From NCBI GenBank assembly GCA_008508345.1, contig QNGE01000889.1, positions 124,001-188,000 of the forward strand: 64,000 bases of DNA, written 5' to 3'. The notes below the pieces were generated by a model. It saw only the letters and a list, made by a program, of their open reading frames with translations, ran no database searches and was not told where the DNA came from. The position numbers were made by a program, and so were the translations under genes. Positions 36,190 to 47,860 of the stretch are shown one piece after another. How positions within the stretch are numbered: position 1 is the stretch's first letter; each line of letters opens with the position of its first letter. The stretch is from Paragonimus westermani (Eukaryota > Platyhelminthes > Trematoda > Plagiorchiida > Troglotrematidae).

Positions 36190-36740
36190 GTCAATGGTCG
36201 TCGAATGCAGCGAAAATATCGCCTAAGTATCGTTTATAAAACGTGTTCCGAATTTCAGTGGACACTGAATGTTCTAAGTGATCCATAAATATGTCAGCTG
36301 ACACAGGTCCCGGTGGACTACCCATTGCAACTCCATTTGTCTGTAGAAGGTGCCGCTGAACACAAATTGAATATCGGATATACACATTTTCGGCAGCTTC
36401 GAAAGCTTATCGATGGGAGTGCCAAGTGTCAACTTATGTTCAGTAGCTTAATTATAAAGAGCATTACTAACCTCCTCAAACGGAACACCTGCGAACAGTG
36501 GCTCAACATCGAAAGAAGTCATTACCTGATATTTGACGTTGACGGTGGAGGTTAGTTCTACGAAATCAAAAGTGTCCTTTAGGCTGTGCATGGCCGATGT
36601 GGATCTCACGGGTCCAATCAGACTATACAGTCACTGGACAAACTGATGGTATGGGGAGCCAGTCATGGGTAATATTAGCCGTACAGGCACTCCAGATTTG
36701 TTCGTTGTAGGAAGTCCATACATTCTTGGCGTCACATTGC
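36190..36740 (-). pseudogene. PLE reverse transcriptase remnant
   Basis: In element order: MYGLPTTNKSGVPVRLILP with MTGSPYHQFV (about 36725-36630); HSLKDTFDFVEL; MTSFDVEPLFAGVPFEE (motif A Asp, about 36522-36472); a TAA stop after SNALYN; TEHKLTLGTPIDKLSKLPK; then, after a frameshift, NGVAMGSPPGPVSADIF (motif B) and YKRYLGDIFAAFDD (motif C). Motif C is normally Y-V-D-D and here reads Y-L-G-D, losing one catalytic Asp. Confidence 0.8.
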
Positions 36741-36900
36741 CTATATCACATAGTAGCCGGTTGCAGGTGGCGTCATTCTGCTATAGACTGTTGTGCATTT
36801 TGGATCAACCGGATCATGTTATTGTGCGTGCCGGCTTTGCTTGTCATTTGTCCAGGGGTTATACACTCGTAAATGCAAGACAATTAACTAGCATTCGGGA

Positions 36901-37530
36901 AAGGAGAGTGTAAAGAACGTTCACCAAGAAGCATTGGTGAACAAACTGCCGTGTTCGATTCAGGTGAGAGAAGTTAACGAACAGTGGGGACAAAGTGAAG
37001 TAGCTATGAAAAATTGCTGTGTTCTAACGGAGTTGTGGGGTTGCCACAGAACTAGATTTCTGTCACACCGATAAACCTTATGAACAAACGCCGCTCGATT
37101 CCGTCGGGTTGTGAATATGATGACAACGGTCGAGAACTTAAGCGCAAACTGGCTGGAAGCTTGCACGGAGACCGTAACCACCACTTGGTCAAAAAATCGA
37201 AAGACGTGGGACGAGCCTTTTTGTCTGAGAGTAGCATAAAGATTTTCTCCCTGATCCATGGTTGTGCTGGCCGTTGAGTTGGCGTAAGACCACATGTGAA
37301 AAAGATGATTCACTTATGACCAGTAAATCACCCCGACTTGACAGCCGGGTTGCACACTTCAACTGGCCGCAACCAGACCAAGTAGACGACGGCACCCGAA
37401 TGTCGGTAACTGCGCTCCAGATGGCCCTCCGTCGGAATCAAAACTGGTCCTGGAGCCCAAGGTACTGGAATGTAACAAGGCTTCTGAACTATACCTCCTT
37501 TCTCCTCTTTTTAAGTATGGTGTGGTGGTG
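36901..37530. other. Spacer between PLE and RTE copy
   Basis: Overlapping short frames on both strands (36960-37313 minus, 37080-37277 plus, 37262-37534 plus) have no recognised domain. Part may be upstream PLE or RTE sequence too diverged to align by eye. Confidence 0.35.
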
Positions 37531-37534
37531 GTGA

Positions 37535-38202
37535 TTGTCGTTGAAAAGAAGGCTATATAGTGCTTGTGTACGTCCCGTTTTGCTCTGTGGTTGGGAAACG
37601 TGACCAGTCCGTGACAAAGATGTCAACAGACTCACTGTTTTTGAGCATCGTTAGCCCATATTAGGTGGACTGATCGCGTGAGCAAAAGAGTCGTTTGCCT
37701 GCGCGTATTCCAGAAACCTTAAGATGCACGGTCAATTGATCAACTCGTCACGCTGCGCAGCCTACGATGATTGGGTCAAGTGCTCCGTATACCAACCGAT
37801 CGTTTACCATAGCGGGGATTGCATACTGAGACTAGCAACAGGGAGGTAAAACCGCGTGGTGATCAAGCAACAACGCGGTCACTAAATATGAAGGCTCTTA
37901 TTGTTCCACCGAGCAATGAAGGTAAGTTTCCGTCGCCCGGATGAGGTTCTCGTGATTACTCAAGTCACTGGTTAGAAACGCTATCCGAATTCGCGGTGTG
38001 CCGCAGTCAATGGCGTAACTGTATCCATACCATTACTGATTCTTCCGCCTATACTTTTATTATTATTATCAGTATTGTTATATTATTCCATAAACTTTTC
38101 AGTAACGCCTCTTCTATGATCTTGCATTTTGCTGTTGAGGTGAGGGGCGGACAAAGCCACAGCACACTCTAGTCCACCCCATGACTGGTATGATGATGAT
38201 TC
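37535..38202 (+). mobile_element. RTE-like LINE, 3' part (copy 6 in map order)
   Basis: On the plus strand, VLLCGWET, DVNRLTVFEH and LGGLIA (37585-37680) match the RT C-terminal block of copy 1 (VLLYGSENW, DVNRLLILDRR, VADIGW). The element ends in a TGATGATGAT tail at 38191-38200, as other family members do. The region between is full of stops. Confidence 0.6.
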
Positions 38203-38439
38203 TGCTGCAATCTCACCAAGGGACAACGAAGATTGCTCATTCGGAGAGATATATGTAATAAATGTGCACTGTATACTTTGTAAGGGCTAGTGATCATCAC
38301 ATTTTAGAAGTAGAAACCGTACCTCATAGTGAAGCTATTTTTGGTTTGCAATATGCCAAACATTCGTGTTGCACGTTCCTGGTTCCTTGAAGGGCACTAC
38401 ATATGGCAGTTTGCACGAACTTACCGGTAATAAACCGAT
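38203..38439. other. Short spacer
   Basis: About 240 bp between two oppositely oriented RTE 3' ends; nothing recognised. Confidence 0.35.
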
Positions 38440-39075
38440 GCTCGGTACCCTCATTATCACTATCATAGACAACAGCACATTAGTGGTTCTCATTGATACT
38501 TGACTCCTATACAACCATGAAAAAAAGCGCGCGCTGATGAAGTTGGAAAACAAAAAGATGGGAAAGGGACCTTGAGCACCAAATATAGCTACATCCACAT
38601 TCAAGCATTCGACACCTTGAAAACAAACAACTGAGCCATAAGTGAAAGTACGGTAACAGAAAAAAAACAGCTCCCTTACAGCAGCCAATGTCCCGCGTCA
38701 TTGAGTGCAGTTAGGACACAGACAACTCTACCAAGCAACTAAAGCAGCCACGTCACCCAGTCCGATTGGCCACCACCTCACCCAACGTCTCAAGCCACTG
38801 ACACTGAGTTGCGAGGTCTTCAGCCTTGGAGACCGACCCAACCGACGGTGGCCAATCCCATGGCGAACTACTTCATTTCTTTACGTCAGGTCGGCCACAG
38901 CATCGACAGAGTGCGCGGCATGCAACATGACTGACTAGCTGGCATCTGTATTACATGATCTGGCCATCCAAGTCTGTGCAAACGTAAGGCTAGAACAGAA
39001 CTCACTTGTCAGTTACTACCAAATACTCGCTTCCTTATTTCTTCAAATGCTTACTGGTTGATACCAGGTGGCTTT
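38440..39075 (-). mobile_element. RTE-like LINE, 3' UTR and RT end (copy 7)
   Basis: The minus-strand tail (CATTATCACTATCATAG at 38451-38467) is followed by the family 3' UTR and the GTCACCCAG..ACCTCACCC and ACCGACGGTGGCCAATCCC blocks shared with 16.2 and 52.2 kb. It breaks off near 39075. Its 3' end faces that of the plus-strand copy ending at 38202. Confidence 0.75.
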
Positions 39076-41487
39076 TGAAAACGCAGCAGTTCTCTTAACA
39101 GAGATACGATGGTAGATCCGACACGAAGTCTGTGGTCACCCAAATCCGAAAGCCAGCATGGAGACTACTGACAGCAAGATGTGCGGAACAGCGCCGAACG
39201 ATCCGAGTTCCACAGAACACGAACATCAGCAAAACTGACGCAAGTATGGTACTCGTTTATCCGAAATAGCCAGGATGTCCACATTTTAGCAAACTGAAAG
39301 CATACCAGAGCCTAAGAGGCAAACATGGTTGGACGTGGAAATCAAAAGCGTGATCCTATGATCCATATACATTGTGTACTGCATAGCGTACGGTTAAAAA
39401 GCGAGCTGAGAGATTGAGTGCATGACGAGATCAAAGAGTGAATTCCCAGATAGTCTGATTTTGTATTGATCTGGCAGCAGCACTATGGTACACGAAGCAA
39501 TCTGGTATTTCTACACCGCAACTGAAGGATAACTGGTCAGTTGGCAGACCAGAACAATACTCGCATGCACACAAGCCGCTGGACCTGTTTCACATTACGT
39601 CGCTCTGGAACGCAACGGGATTTCTCGAAAGTAACACAACCGGTCAGCAGCGACATATAGGCATAAAAAGTACAACAGGTACAAGCGAAATGTAGCAGAG
39701 TGAAGGGTTAGCAAGCCAGGCAGTTTACAATTTGGCCATGTACATATACGCGGACAAAGAAAAAATAGAACAAGATGACGCAACTTACCCGGACGGAATC
39801 AGTCCTGAGAGCAGGAATGCCCACGGGGGAAGGAGTGAGTAATTATCGAGGTTACAGGAAAAATAGTTGGCTCACGATCGTCAATGGCAGCAGTTAAAGT
39901 AACCCAGATGAGTGAACAGCAACCTATCGGAAAATATGCGTGTGTGAACATTATAAACTATTAAAAGACAGTCCTCATACCTTACTGGCCAGAGAAGCAT
40001 CACGACCTCAAAATAGCTCGGCCCAGTCATCCAACCCAAGTGTGGGTCTACGGATATGAAGACCGGAATCTGAACCTGAGTTCCCGTGTGTGAATTCCCA
40101 GGTGCGCGACAGGTGTGCTCTGATAGGACTGAAGCTTCCAATGGGAATGGGCCATACGTTAGCTTCATGTTCGAAGTATAGAAAGTTAAAACACCTCGGA
40201 CTACTTACGACTTGACAGGTATGTCTGACGAACAAATCCTCCTTATAATGGCTCGAAAACCAGACAAAACGATACATTAACGATTTCAGAATTGTCTGTA
40301 TAGAAGGCAACGAAACTCATTTGACGAATGGACACGCTGTGAAGTGTGTACGTAAAACTGAAGTCCGCTCAACCAGCATAGAGAACTCGACATGCAGCGC
40401 AAAACCCCAACAGAATCAAAGACTGGAACTCAGATTAACTTACGCGTGGAGCACACAGAGTTACTCAATACCGGTCTGTCACTAGCTGCGTGTACCTCGA
40501 GCAGCGACATAAAACTTGTCCGACCTTACTACATATTTGGTCGTATTTGGGTGTAAGCGTTTCAGAGCATTTCGATCCACGCTGACAGTCTTACATTGGC
40601 AAGAATAACAATACACAAATTGCATTTTCGTAATCGTCGGTATCGCTTTTCCTAGGTTCGACGTAGATTTACGATCAGGTGGGGGGTTTCCTTGGTACTG
40701 TCTTACACCTTTAGAGTGGTTGGAACAGGGAAAATAACAATGATCGGGTGGGGCAGAGGGTAGGAAAGGAAGCATCGTGCCACAACCCCAAAACGGTACC
40801 AACAGCTCGACTGACTGAGTAGAATAAACGAGTTCTAATGGACCATAGTAGCTAAAACATTCTCGGATGATGGACATGAGCGACTTGATCCGGGCAGAGC
40901 CTGAATACTCACTGTCACATGGTGTTTCTTAACCGGATTCGATCAACATACCTGCCACTATGAGCCCTCGATCAATGAGATATACTTGTTCTCACTCTCT
41001 GTATTGTATTGAAGATAGAGAGCGGTGCAAACAAACCTGACAGATCATCTTAAATCTGCATCCAAGTATGGAAAGTTGATATTAGGTCGATTGCAAGAGG
41101 TTTTACAATCCAGTCAAAATTGGAAATCGATACGTCCCAGTGATGTTGATTCTCATCGTGAAAGAAGTGAGTATAAACAGTAGACAATTTTCAATCGTTT
41201 AAGAGGTATACGTTGGGTAATCTATACTGATTCACAAACGATCAACTTCGCCTCTTTAACAACAGAAAGGTTTTAGTGAGTGATGTATACGGACCAAATA
41301 AAAAGACAGAAGACAACCAAAAATATAGCTAACAACAACCGTTGACAACCACGGCTTGTACAGTTTACGTTGCACTTTGGGGAATCCCCGTGAATTAACG
41401 GTGACTGACATTAACATTGGAAAACAAAATGACTTTTTCCTGTAAAAAAAAATTTGAACGGAGAAGTCGGAAATAAATAGCACCTAC
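39076..41487. other. Intron sequence
   Basis: No mobile element recognised. It includes a weak exon candidate at 39981-40162. A 131-codon minus frame at 40482-40877 has no domain. Confidence 0.35.
39981..40162 (-). CDS. Weak exon candidate (alternative missing exon after candidate 3)
   Basis: A 182-nt open segment starts in phase 0 after a modest acceptor (CTATACTTCGAACATGAAG) and ends at a good donor (GTAAG|GTATGAGG) leaving two bases. It would therefore link exon candidates 3 and 4 in frame. The encoded stretch (LTYGPFPLEASVLSEHTC..., WMTGPSYFEVVMLLWPV) is less polar than the neighbouring exons, and a second frame is also open over much of it. Competes with 32518-32639. Confidence 0.28.
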
Positions 41488-41950
41488 CTCATCCAAAACC
41501 GAATCGATGGCGTAATCAGGTAGCCATGCTGTGGAACACGTTTTCGCCTCCAATATGGATGGTACACTGGAAGGACACGTTTCATTCCCAACAGGCTCGT
41601 CTTCAAACCACACGGATGCCGACTTAAAGTTCGAGGTAACCGAAGTTTGTTGTTTTGAGCCAACATCGCCTGCCAATTGTTGCTGGTGCCCTGAAACACG
41701 CGCCACTCGTCCACTGTTGCAATCTACAAGACTATTTGCGGACAAACAAAGCTCGTCTGAGAACCGTTTGTTTAGAGGGTGGGACTGAGCCGAATGCGGA
41801 GACAAATGTAGAACATCAGCTGGTTCGTTGGCATCGATGGACACAGTGGACGAGCTGGCGGCAGATGATGAAGCCGGCGAGCCTTCCTCACTTAGTTTGG
41901 ACAAACTGGGCTGGAAGATTCGACCAAACGGCTTGCTACGTGACCGACGC
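41488..41950 (-). CDS. Internal exon of unidentified host gene, Ser-rich (exon candidate 3)
   Basis: A 463-nt exon with a textbook acceptor (ACACCCATTCTTGTAG before 41950) and donor GATGAG|GTAGGTG (41488/41487). Its first base G completes the AG left by the exon at 47861-48524 to give Arg, and it ends in phase 0. The 154 residues start RRSRSKPFGRIFQPSLSK, a basic patch, followed by a Ser/Ala run (SPASSSAASSSTVS) and an acidic/Ser-rich tail (FEDEPVGNETCPSSVPS). This looks like a disordered linker. No domain recognised. Confidence 0.68.
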
Positions 41951-43859
41951 CTACAAGAATGGGTGTTAACATAACGGTCAACATGGACAAGGAAACCATA
42001 TTGATCAATCAAATATGATCACTATCGCACTGAAAATATCTAAGCATAACTGAAGACTAGTAGGTAGGCGAAACTTATCCCAGCTTCGATGGAGGACTTC
42101 GAACGAATTAGACACCTTAAATCGTCAAAAACCTGCTTCCGACCACAGAAATGCTTGAAAAAGTGTTCCGCTAACATTGCTTTTCAACTTTGTCACAGAG
42201 CGTGGACCAACCTCCACACTCAAACCTATACGCGCTGATGACGTCAACTCGTTTGGTGATGAAAGATTTGAAACCTACACGTGAAGCTCGATGAACATCC
42301 GAATAGTGAACACAGACAGGTCAGCTTTGAGCTACTCAACAGTGGTATTGACTAAATTCTAAACTATAATGAACAGATGAAACGGAAAGCAGAGAAATTC
42401 TTAGGGGGATCGGCTTTTCTAATGTGATATCAAACGAAAGGAAGAAGTTTATGAACACGAACCACAGGGTCATAGAGGGATATGTGGTGATACGAATGGT
42501 TTGTGAGTATATACGTAAATTAACTGGACGAAACAGGAAAATCACAGTGCTAACGAAACATGATGGTATTGACGATGCGATATATATATATATATCGTGA
42601 AAACCACCTGCACCAGGTTAATGTGCAGTGAGCGCAAGACAGCGGGCATCGACAATATCATACTGAACTTTATTTCCTACGTCGTACACACAGTTCATTT
42701 TTGGAGCTTTAATTTTCCAGGTTTGTAGAGTTAATTCTAAATATAGCTACCGATTACTGAACGGAATGTATGCGATTCCTTGAACGAAGTACCAATCCAA
42801 TAATGAGTTATCCCACATGCGAAATGCAACCGTGAGAGGGACTGCTTGATGGGCAAATGCAATGCACGGGAAAATCCAGAATATGTGGGGGAAATACCAA
42901 TTATGACATAGCTAAATGGTGTCAGAATGACCAGTAGAATAGATGGGATTCGGCGTCAGAAACTCAGGCACACGTTAACCCAGACGAATGACAAGTGAGT
43001 GGAGTAGTTCATGAGAGTCAGTCGTCGTGTGATGGAAGAGGGACGACTCAAGCGACTGGACGTTGTTCAGTCAGTCATAGGAAATGACCAATCCGATGTT
43101 CAATCACACTCGAATCATAGGGGTTAACCAGGGTGAGCGTTTCGGGTAGCTCGTTTACATGAATCTAACAAGTTTGACGGCAACAGCAATGAACCAGGCT
43201 ACTTTCATAACAAACTGAAAAGAGATGAGTATGATCAGTGCGTCTGAACAGGACGACAAGTGACAAATGATGTGCGAAAGGAACAGTGTAGTTTTTGAGG
43301 CCTCAGAGTGAAATCACGCCATCGACCGACACAAAGAGTTCAGATCTTGATGCAGCGTGAAGACTTACGCATCTTGATAAACTATCGGGCCGAACTGAAA
43401 GGCAAGACAACCAGACCGAGAGACTCACTCAGGCCAGACAGAATAATTGCTGAATGTATGACCAGCCACAGTCTCCTGGTCCTCCAACTTAGGGTTGGAA
43501 GAAGACTGGCGCCTTTCTCCAGAAATGGTGATACCAATTCTACAGCACTGCTACCCTGCCCACTGCTTTGTGGTGCACACTTTCTCTCTCGTCTAGGTCC
43601 GAGCGCCCAGACAATACCACAACCCACATGAAACCACGATAACTCATAACACTATGAGTCCCACATAGCACCAACAATCTCACAGCATGAACTGCGTCAC
43701 CCCACCTGCTATACACGGCAGGGTGAGAATATGCTACTGTTCTACTTATCTTAGTCTTATGCCTCTCTTTATTCTACGATTCTTAAAACATACAGCCAAC
43801 ACTGTCTCCGTAGATTCTGCCTCCTAGTATCCAACCTCCGGTTCATGTCATCTCTTGCT
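41951..43859. other. Intron sequence with AT microsatellite
   Basis: A perfect 20-base palindrome built of (AT)8 flanked by CG lies at 42578-42597. A 107-codon plus frame at 43308-43631 has no domain and may be the 5' flank or UTR of the RTE copy that follows. Confidence 0.35.
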
Positions 43860-44640
43860 TGGGTCGAGAGTGCGAATTCATATAGCTGTTTTCAGTGTCC
43901 ACAGTCTGAAACAGGCCGCTCTACTAGGACGTTAAATTCAATGAAAGTTACTGTTTGTTGCATCTCAAGGACTGGAAGCCAAGAAAGCAGTCAGCGTGTT
44001 CAACTAGCTGTCTCCACACTGCCTACTTTGTACTCATTGTAAAACTCAGACGATCGTTTGGTCGCCGTTATCAGCCAAGCTGGAGTATGTATAGTTCTCA
44101 GTAAAACCACCGCAGCCTCACTGGTAAACTGGATTCCCGTTGGCTCTAGACTGTATGGTTTGCTTGGCAGGTTCTGTTAAGACCAGCCTAAATCCTCAGA
44201 AATCTTTCTGTTTGTGTCTCAGCTGAGTGTTGTGATAACATCGTCTTTGACAGCTTTCATTGAGAGATGGCTGCTTGTCTTAGATCAACACAGTTCGCTT
44301 TAGTCGGAACACCCATGTCGGCCGACTTGCCAATGTCCAGTTCGGGCTGGCATCACATCGCTCGGATAGTGGTGAGTGGCCATAGCAAGTGTGCGCTGAG
44401 CACCGATCATTTTTAGCCGGCACTAATTTAGGACATCGTGCCCGTCAGTGTCCCAGTTGGCGAACTCGTTCTCCATAATCAGATTTGGTATCAAACGGGT
44501 CACAAAGTCGTCAGTTATAGGTACCGTGGCTGTCGATCTAACTGAAGCGCACACTTGGAATTCGGATAATACGTTGGTTCGTTCTTACTTTTGCTGGACA
44601 AAGACCCAGCTGCTGTCAGCAGCTGACTATTAATAGGTGG
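43860..44640 (+). pseudogene. RTE-like endonuclease remnant (copy 8)
   Basis: ETGRSTRTLNSMKVTVCCIS with RTGSQESSQRV (43905-44000) matches the endonuclease start. GVCIVLSKTTAASLVNWIPV with GSRLYG (44080-44160) and SYRYRGC with NTLVRS (about 44510-44590) match later blocks of the domain. The pieces lie in different frames; the catalytic DFN box was not found intact. Confidence 0.6.
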
Positions 44641-44889
44641 ATCAAGAAGGGGTTAAAACATGTGTATCGGATTAGAGTGCAAGCCCAGTGGATCTAGCCT
44701 CGAAAGTCCGAACAGCTGCGGGACGAAAACCTCACAGAACACTCAGGCAGTAGGCACCATGGAGTGCGGCACGTTGGCCCGTGGATAAAACAGTCAAATA
44801 CCTAAGAGATGCCGCATGTCAAATGAAATGTACCTCAATGCACTTCATATGACAGGGTGAAAAAAGTAGTCGTAAAAGGCTCAGAAACA

Positions 44890-46480
44890 GCCTGATCGAC
44901 GATCATGAGGGTCGGTTAACTAGTGAAGTCAATGGAGCAGAAAGCGCCCTTGCTTTATCAGGTACTAACAGAGCCTTCAGGCGTGCCTGTATGACTGGAT
45001 TCAGACGTCTACCTGTCGGTGAGACTGCCAGCGAGACAGAGAGCACACTCATCCATAACAGTTCGTCAGAAGTTGACCGTTGAAAAGCACACATCAAGTT
45101 AATTTGGTTAGTCAACCGCCTCTACCGTGTTACTGATGCAGGTTTACAATGGTCGACAGACTTAGAACCATTCAACAAAACCGAGGTCCACTACTGCATT
45201 TTAAGTCGAAAACTCAGTGGAGCTGTTGGCCTAGATAACCTGGTACTGGCACTTTCTAAAAAAAGGGTGGGGAGGCAATGGTCAGGGTCTAGACTCAGCT
45301 GTTTCAACTGGTAAAGACGGTAGAGAACACTCCTTTGTGCAGAGGTCAATCGAGAACAATTCCACTTGCAGGAACTCAAGGGTTTTTGCGAAAACCAGAG
45401 AAGAATTAGCCTAGCCCCAATTATAAGCAGAGTTCCGGATTCCAGTATAATCTGTCTATTCACTGCATGTTGGAAGGCAGACTGGCGGGAACGTTTGATC
45501 AAATTTTACTCTTCGCCAAAAGCTTCAGCAAAGTTATACGTACCGCTGGCTAACATTGTCCGTTTTTCCGGACTACAAAGGTGTGCGGGAATCAGTGAAA
45601 CCATTTATATATTTGGAGTCGCTTAAGCGCAGGGATACGTCGAACAAGTGTGTGAACATATCACCGGATCTCTACTCCCATACCTTAACTCAGTTTAGGA
45701 TCTCCGACAGTTTCGGTACCAAGGGCGGCGTAGGTCTAGGCCGTCTACTATCACAACTTGCGTTTGATGACGTCACAGAGGAAATAACGGAAGGCAGGGT
45801 ACGATACTCACAAGATGCCGGCGTGGGCCTCCCACCTGGTAGAAGACTGACTGACCTTGACAACTTTCAAACAACGCATATGACGTTCGACACTACCTCG
45901 TGCTCTGTCAAGTGCTTCCAAAAACGTGATGCAGCCCCCAAGTGTATCGTACTTTGCAAGACTTCTGTGAATAAACAGTTTTAAATTTGGATGGTGACGA
46001 ATGGTTTGCAGACCATAATGTATTCACAGGAAGTATTATCGGCAGCACCGGTAATATAGGGAAAAAAGGACGTTCGTACTTCCCACGCTAGGACGGTATC
46101 CTGTAGTCTGAGAAAATGTTGACGATAGAGAGGCATCTCTTTCAAGCTTAAAAGTCAAACATGTAAGAAGACTGAAAAAGCCGTGTTTTTCTGCGGTTGT
46201 GAAACCTGGTCACTCCGGGTAGGAGATGTGAGCCATTATTCTACCATGGACGTCTGATTTCGATGGCTCCAAATGGGTGGCACAAACAAGTGAACATCAG
46301 TGAGGTTGAGAAACGAGTATTCCGTAGTGAGTGACAACGGAGTTTTTTCTGCGAGCCTTCAAGTACGTAGACCGTTAGGTCATGTACTGAGGAATTAAAA
46401 TCAGTCTTGTGCCATACGACCACTTTCTAACGATGGCACGGCCGACTGGCGTAAAGTGAGAGGTGGACAGATGATGACAG
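44890..46480 (+). pseudogene. RTE-like reverse transcriptase remnant (copy 8), catalytic box deleted
   Basis: GFRRLPVGETASETESTLIH is followed by LSRKLSGAVGLDNLVLAL (45210-45260, RT N-terminal block). Then LESLKRRDTSNKCVNISPDL and YSHTLTQFRISDSFGT to VTEEITEGRVRYSQDAGVG (45618-45830). The frame runs LTDLD directly into NFQTTH: the residues that hold the Y-A-D-D box in copy 2 are missing without a shift in frame. The C-terminal block GCETWSLRVGDV is at about 46197-46232. Confidence 0.7.
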
Positions 46481-46830
46481 ATGATGACCTGCGAAGAGAA
46501 ATCGAGTCGTTCATCAAAGGGTTGCCAACTGTGTAAGTCGGGTTCAGCGCCCACAGCGAAGCCTTAGCAACTCACGGAGTGAGTGGCTGGAGAATTCATA
46601 CGGAAAAAGGTGGATCAGGCGCAATGGCGCGCATGTCAACCCTGTTTAGCTGAGTTGACTGCGAAGTAAGTGCAATTAATCGTACGGCGCGTTGAAAGCC
46701 ATGAGGAAGCTGTTTTGCTGATGATGACAACTGTGTTTATTGCTTGAGTGTTTGTTAGCTGGGTGTTTCAGTAATCAGTCCCCTCCCTAGTCTGTTTGGC
46801 TACGGCCAGCCACGATCATGATGATGAGGT

Positions 46831-47159
46831 GAGGAGATATCAGACACGGAGACCTCATGAAAGTAAGGCCGAAGCACTAATAGCAAGTCTATGCGCTGCT
46901 AACGTGCTCTGAAAAAGCTACACTCGAGTGCAGTGTCTCTTTTCGGAAGGAATTAGCTGGAAAGTTTATGAGAATGCGACAGCCGCGACCAGTTTGTGGC
47001 GCAATCACTAACGGCCCACCCTATGCCCCGGGAATTTGTGCGTGTGTACGCGTTTTGCGCAGGCACTGAAGGGGGAAAATAAACTCCCTGGATGATGCGC
47101 AGGACCCTATGTAGGTAAGTTTCACCTGAACCGACAAACACACGGTATGTAGCATACAC
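46831..47159. other. Spacer between two converging RTE 3' ends
   Basis: About 330 bp lies between the tail of the plus-strand copy and the tail of the minus-strand copy; nothing else recognised. Confidence 0.4.
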
Positions 47160-47395
47160 CTACATCATCATAGACAGCAATACATCAGTGGTTCACATTA
47201 ATGCCTAACTGCCAAACAACCACGAAAAAAAGCGAATCTTATATAGGAAGAGAGAAGGGAAAAAGAAGTGGACCGGGAGGGACCTAACTACTGAAAATAA
47301 CTATGTTTATATTCAAACATTCAACACCAAGGTGCGTACACCTTGCAAACAAACAACCGAGCTGCAAGTGAGAGTAAGACGACATCAGCATACAC
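47160..47395 (-). mobile_element. RTE-like LINE, 3' UTR fragment (copy 9)
   Basis: A tail (CATCATCATAG at 47163-47173) is followed by the family 3' UTR (ACATCAGTGGTTCACATTAATGCC, GAAGAGAGAAGGGAAAAAG, TTCAAACATTCAACACCAAGG). It is cut after about 235 bp. Confidence 0.8.
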
Positions 47396-47479
47396 CTACA
47401 CTGCATCAGCGATAGATTATGGCCATGACATTCGTCAGTAGCCTAGGAAATCCTTTTGAACTGGGAAGGTCTCAGTAAC

Positions 47480-47620
47480 TAACGTTCGGCTATCTGGAAT
47501 TGAACCTATTCAGAAAACCGTTACATGCCTCTCAACCCCGGAAAACGCCCTTTGGCACTAGGCAGCAGCAAGCCAAGTTGAGCCGAATCCAGCGATAGGA
47601 TCACAGTACACACAACATCA
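47480..47620 (-). repeat. Possible tRNA-derived SINE
   Basis: Read on the minus strand, GGTTCAATTCCAGATAGCCGAA resembles a pol III B box followed by the AGCCGAA context of the other SINEs here. The segment ahead of it could hold a degenerate A box. Moderate to weak support. Confidence 0.35.
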
Positions 47621-47860
47621 AGGATAAGAGTGATAGAGCTCTTCAAAAATGGTTACGTAATTTGTGAATACATAGAGACCGGACAGGTTACAACTACGTT
47701 AACAACTGTAGAGAAATGAAGAAAACAATAACCAAAGAAACGATAAACCAGTAATCCGCTTGAGCGTGTCACTTTCAGTTAAAACAAAACCTACAATGAC
47801 ATGCCGGAAAAATGATCGTTAATCAACCATAGTGGTTAGCTGTGTTCCTCAGCCTCTCAC

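Larger units (their letters stand above)
35350..36900 (-). mobile_element. Penelope-like retroelement (PLE), degenerate
   Basis: About 1.55 kb on the minus strand with RT followed by a C-terminal GIY-YIG endonuclease, the order that defines endonuclease-bearing Penelope-like elements. One in-frame stop, at least one frameshift and a changed catalytic box show it is inactive. Ends are approximate; I did not find terminal repeats. It lies in the sense orientation of the host gene, in the long intron between 41.5 and 19.5 kb. Confidence 0.8.
43860..46830 (+). mobile_element. Near full-length, degenerate RTE-like LINE (copy 8)
   Basis: About 2.97 kb on the plus strand: endonuclease (43860-44640), linker (44890-45150), RT (45180-46000), RT C-terminal region and 3' UTR (46150-46810), and an ATGATGATG tail at 46818-46826. 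Its length matches the copy at 7.3-10.3 kb, which supports about 3 kb as the full size of this family. The 3' part matches copy 2 (ACTCACGGAGTGAGTGGCTGG against ACTCACAGAGTCGGTGGTTGG). Stops and shifts throughout; antisense to the host gene. Confidence 0.75.
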
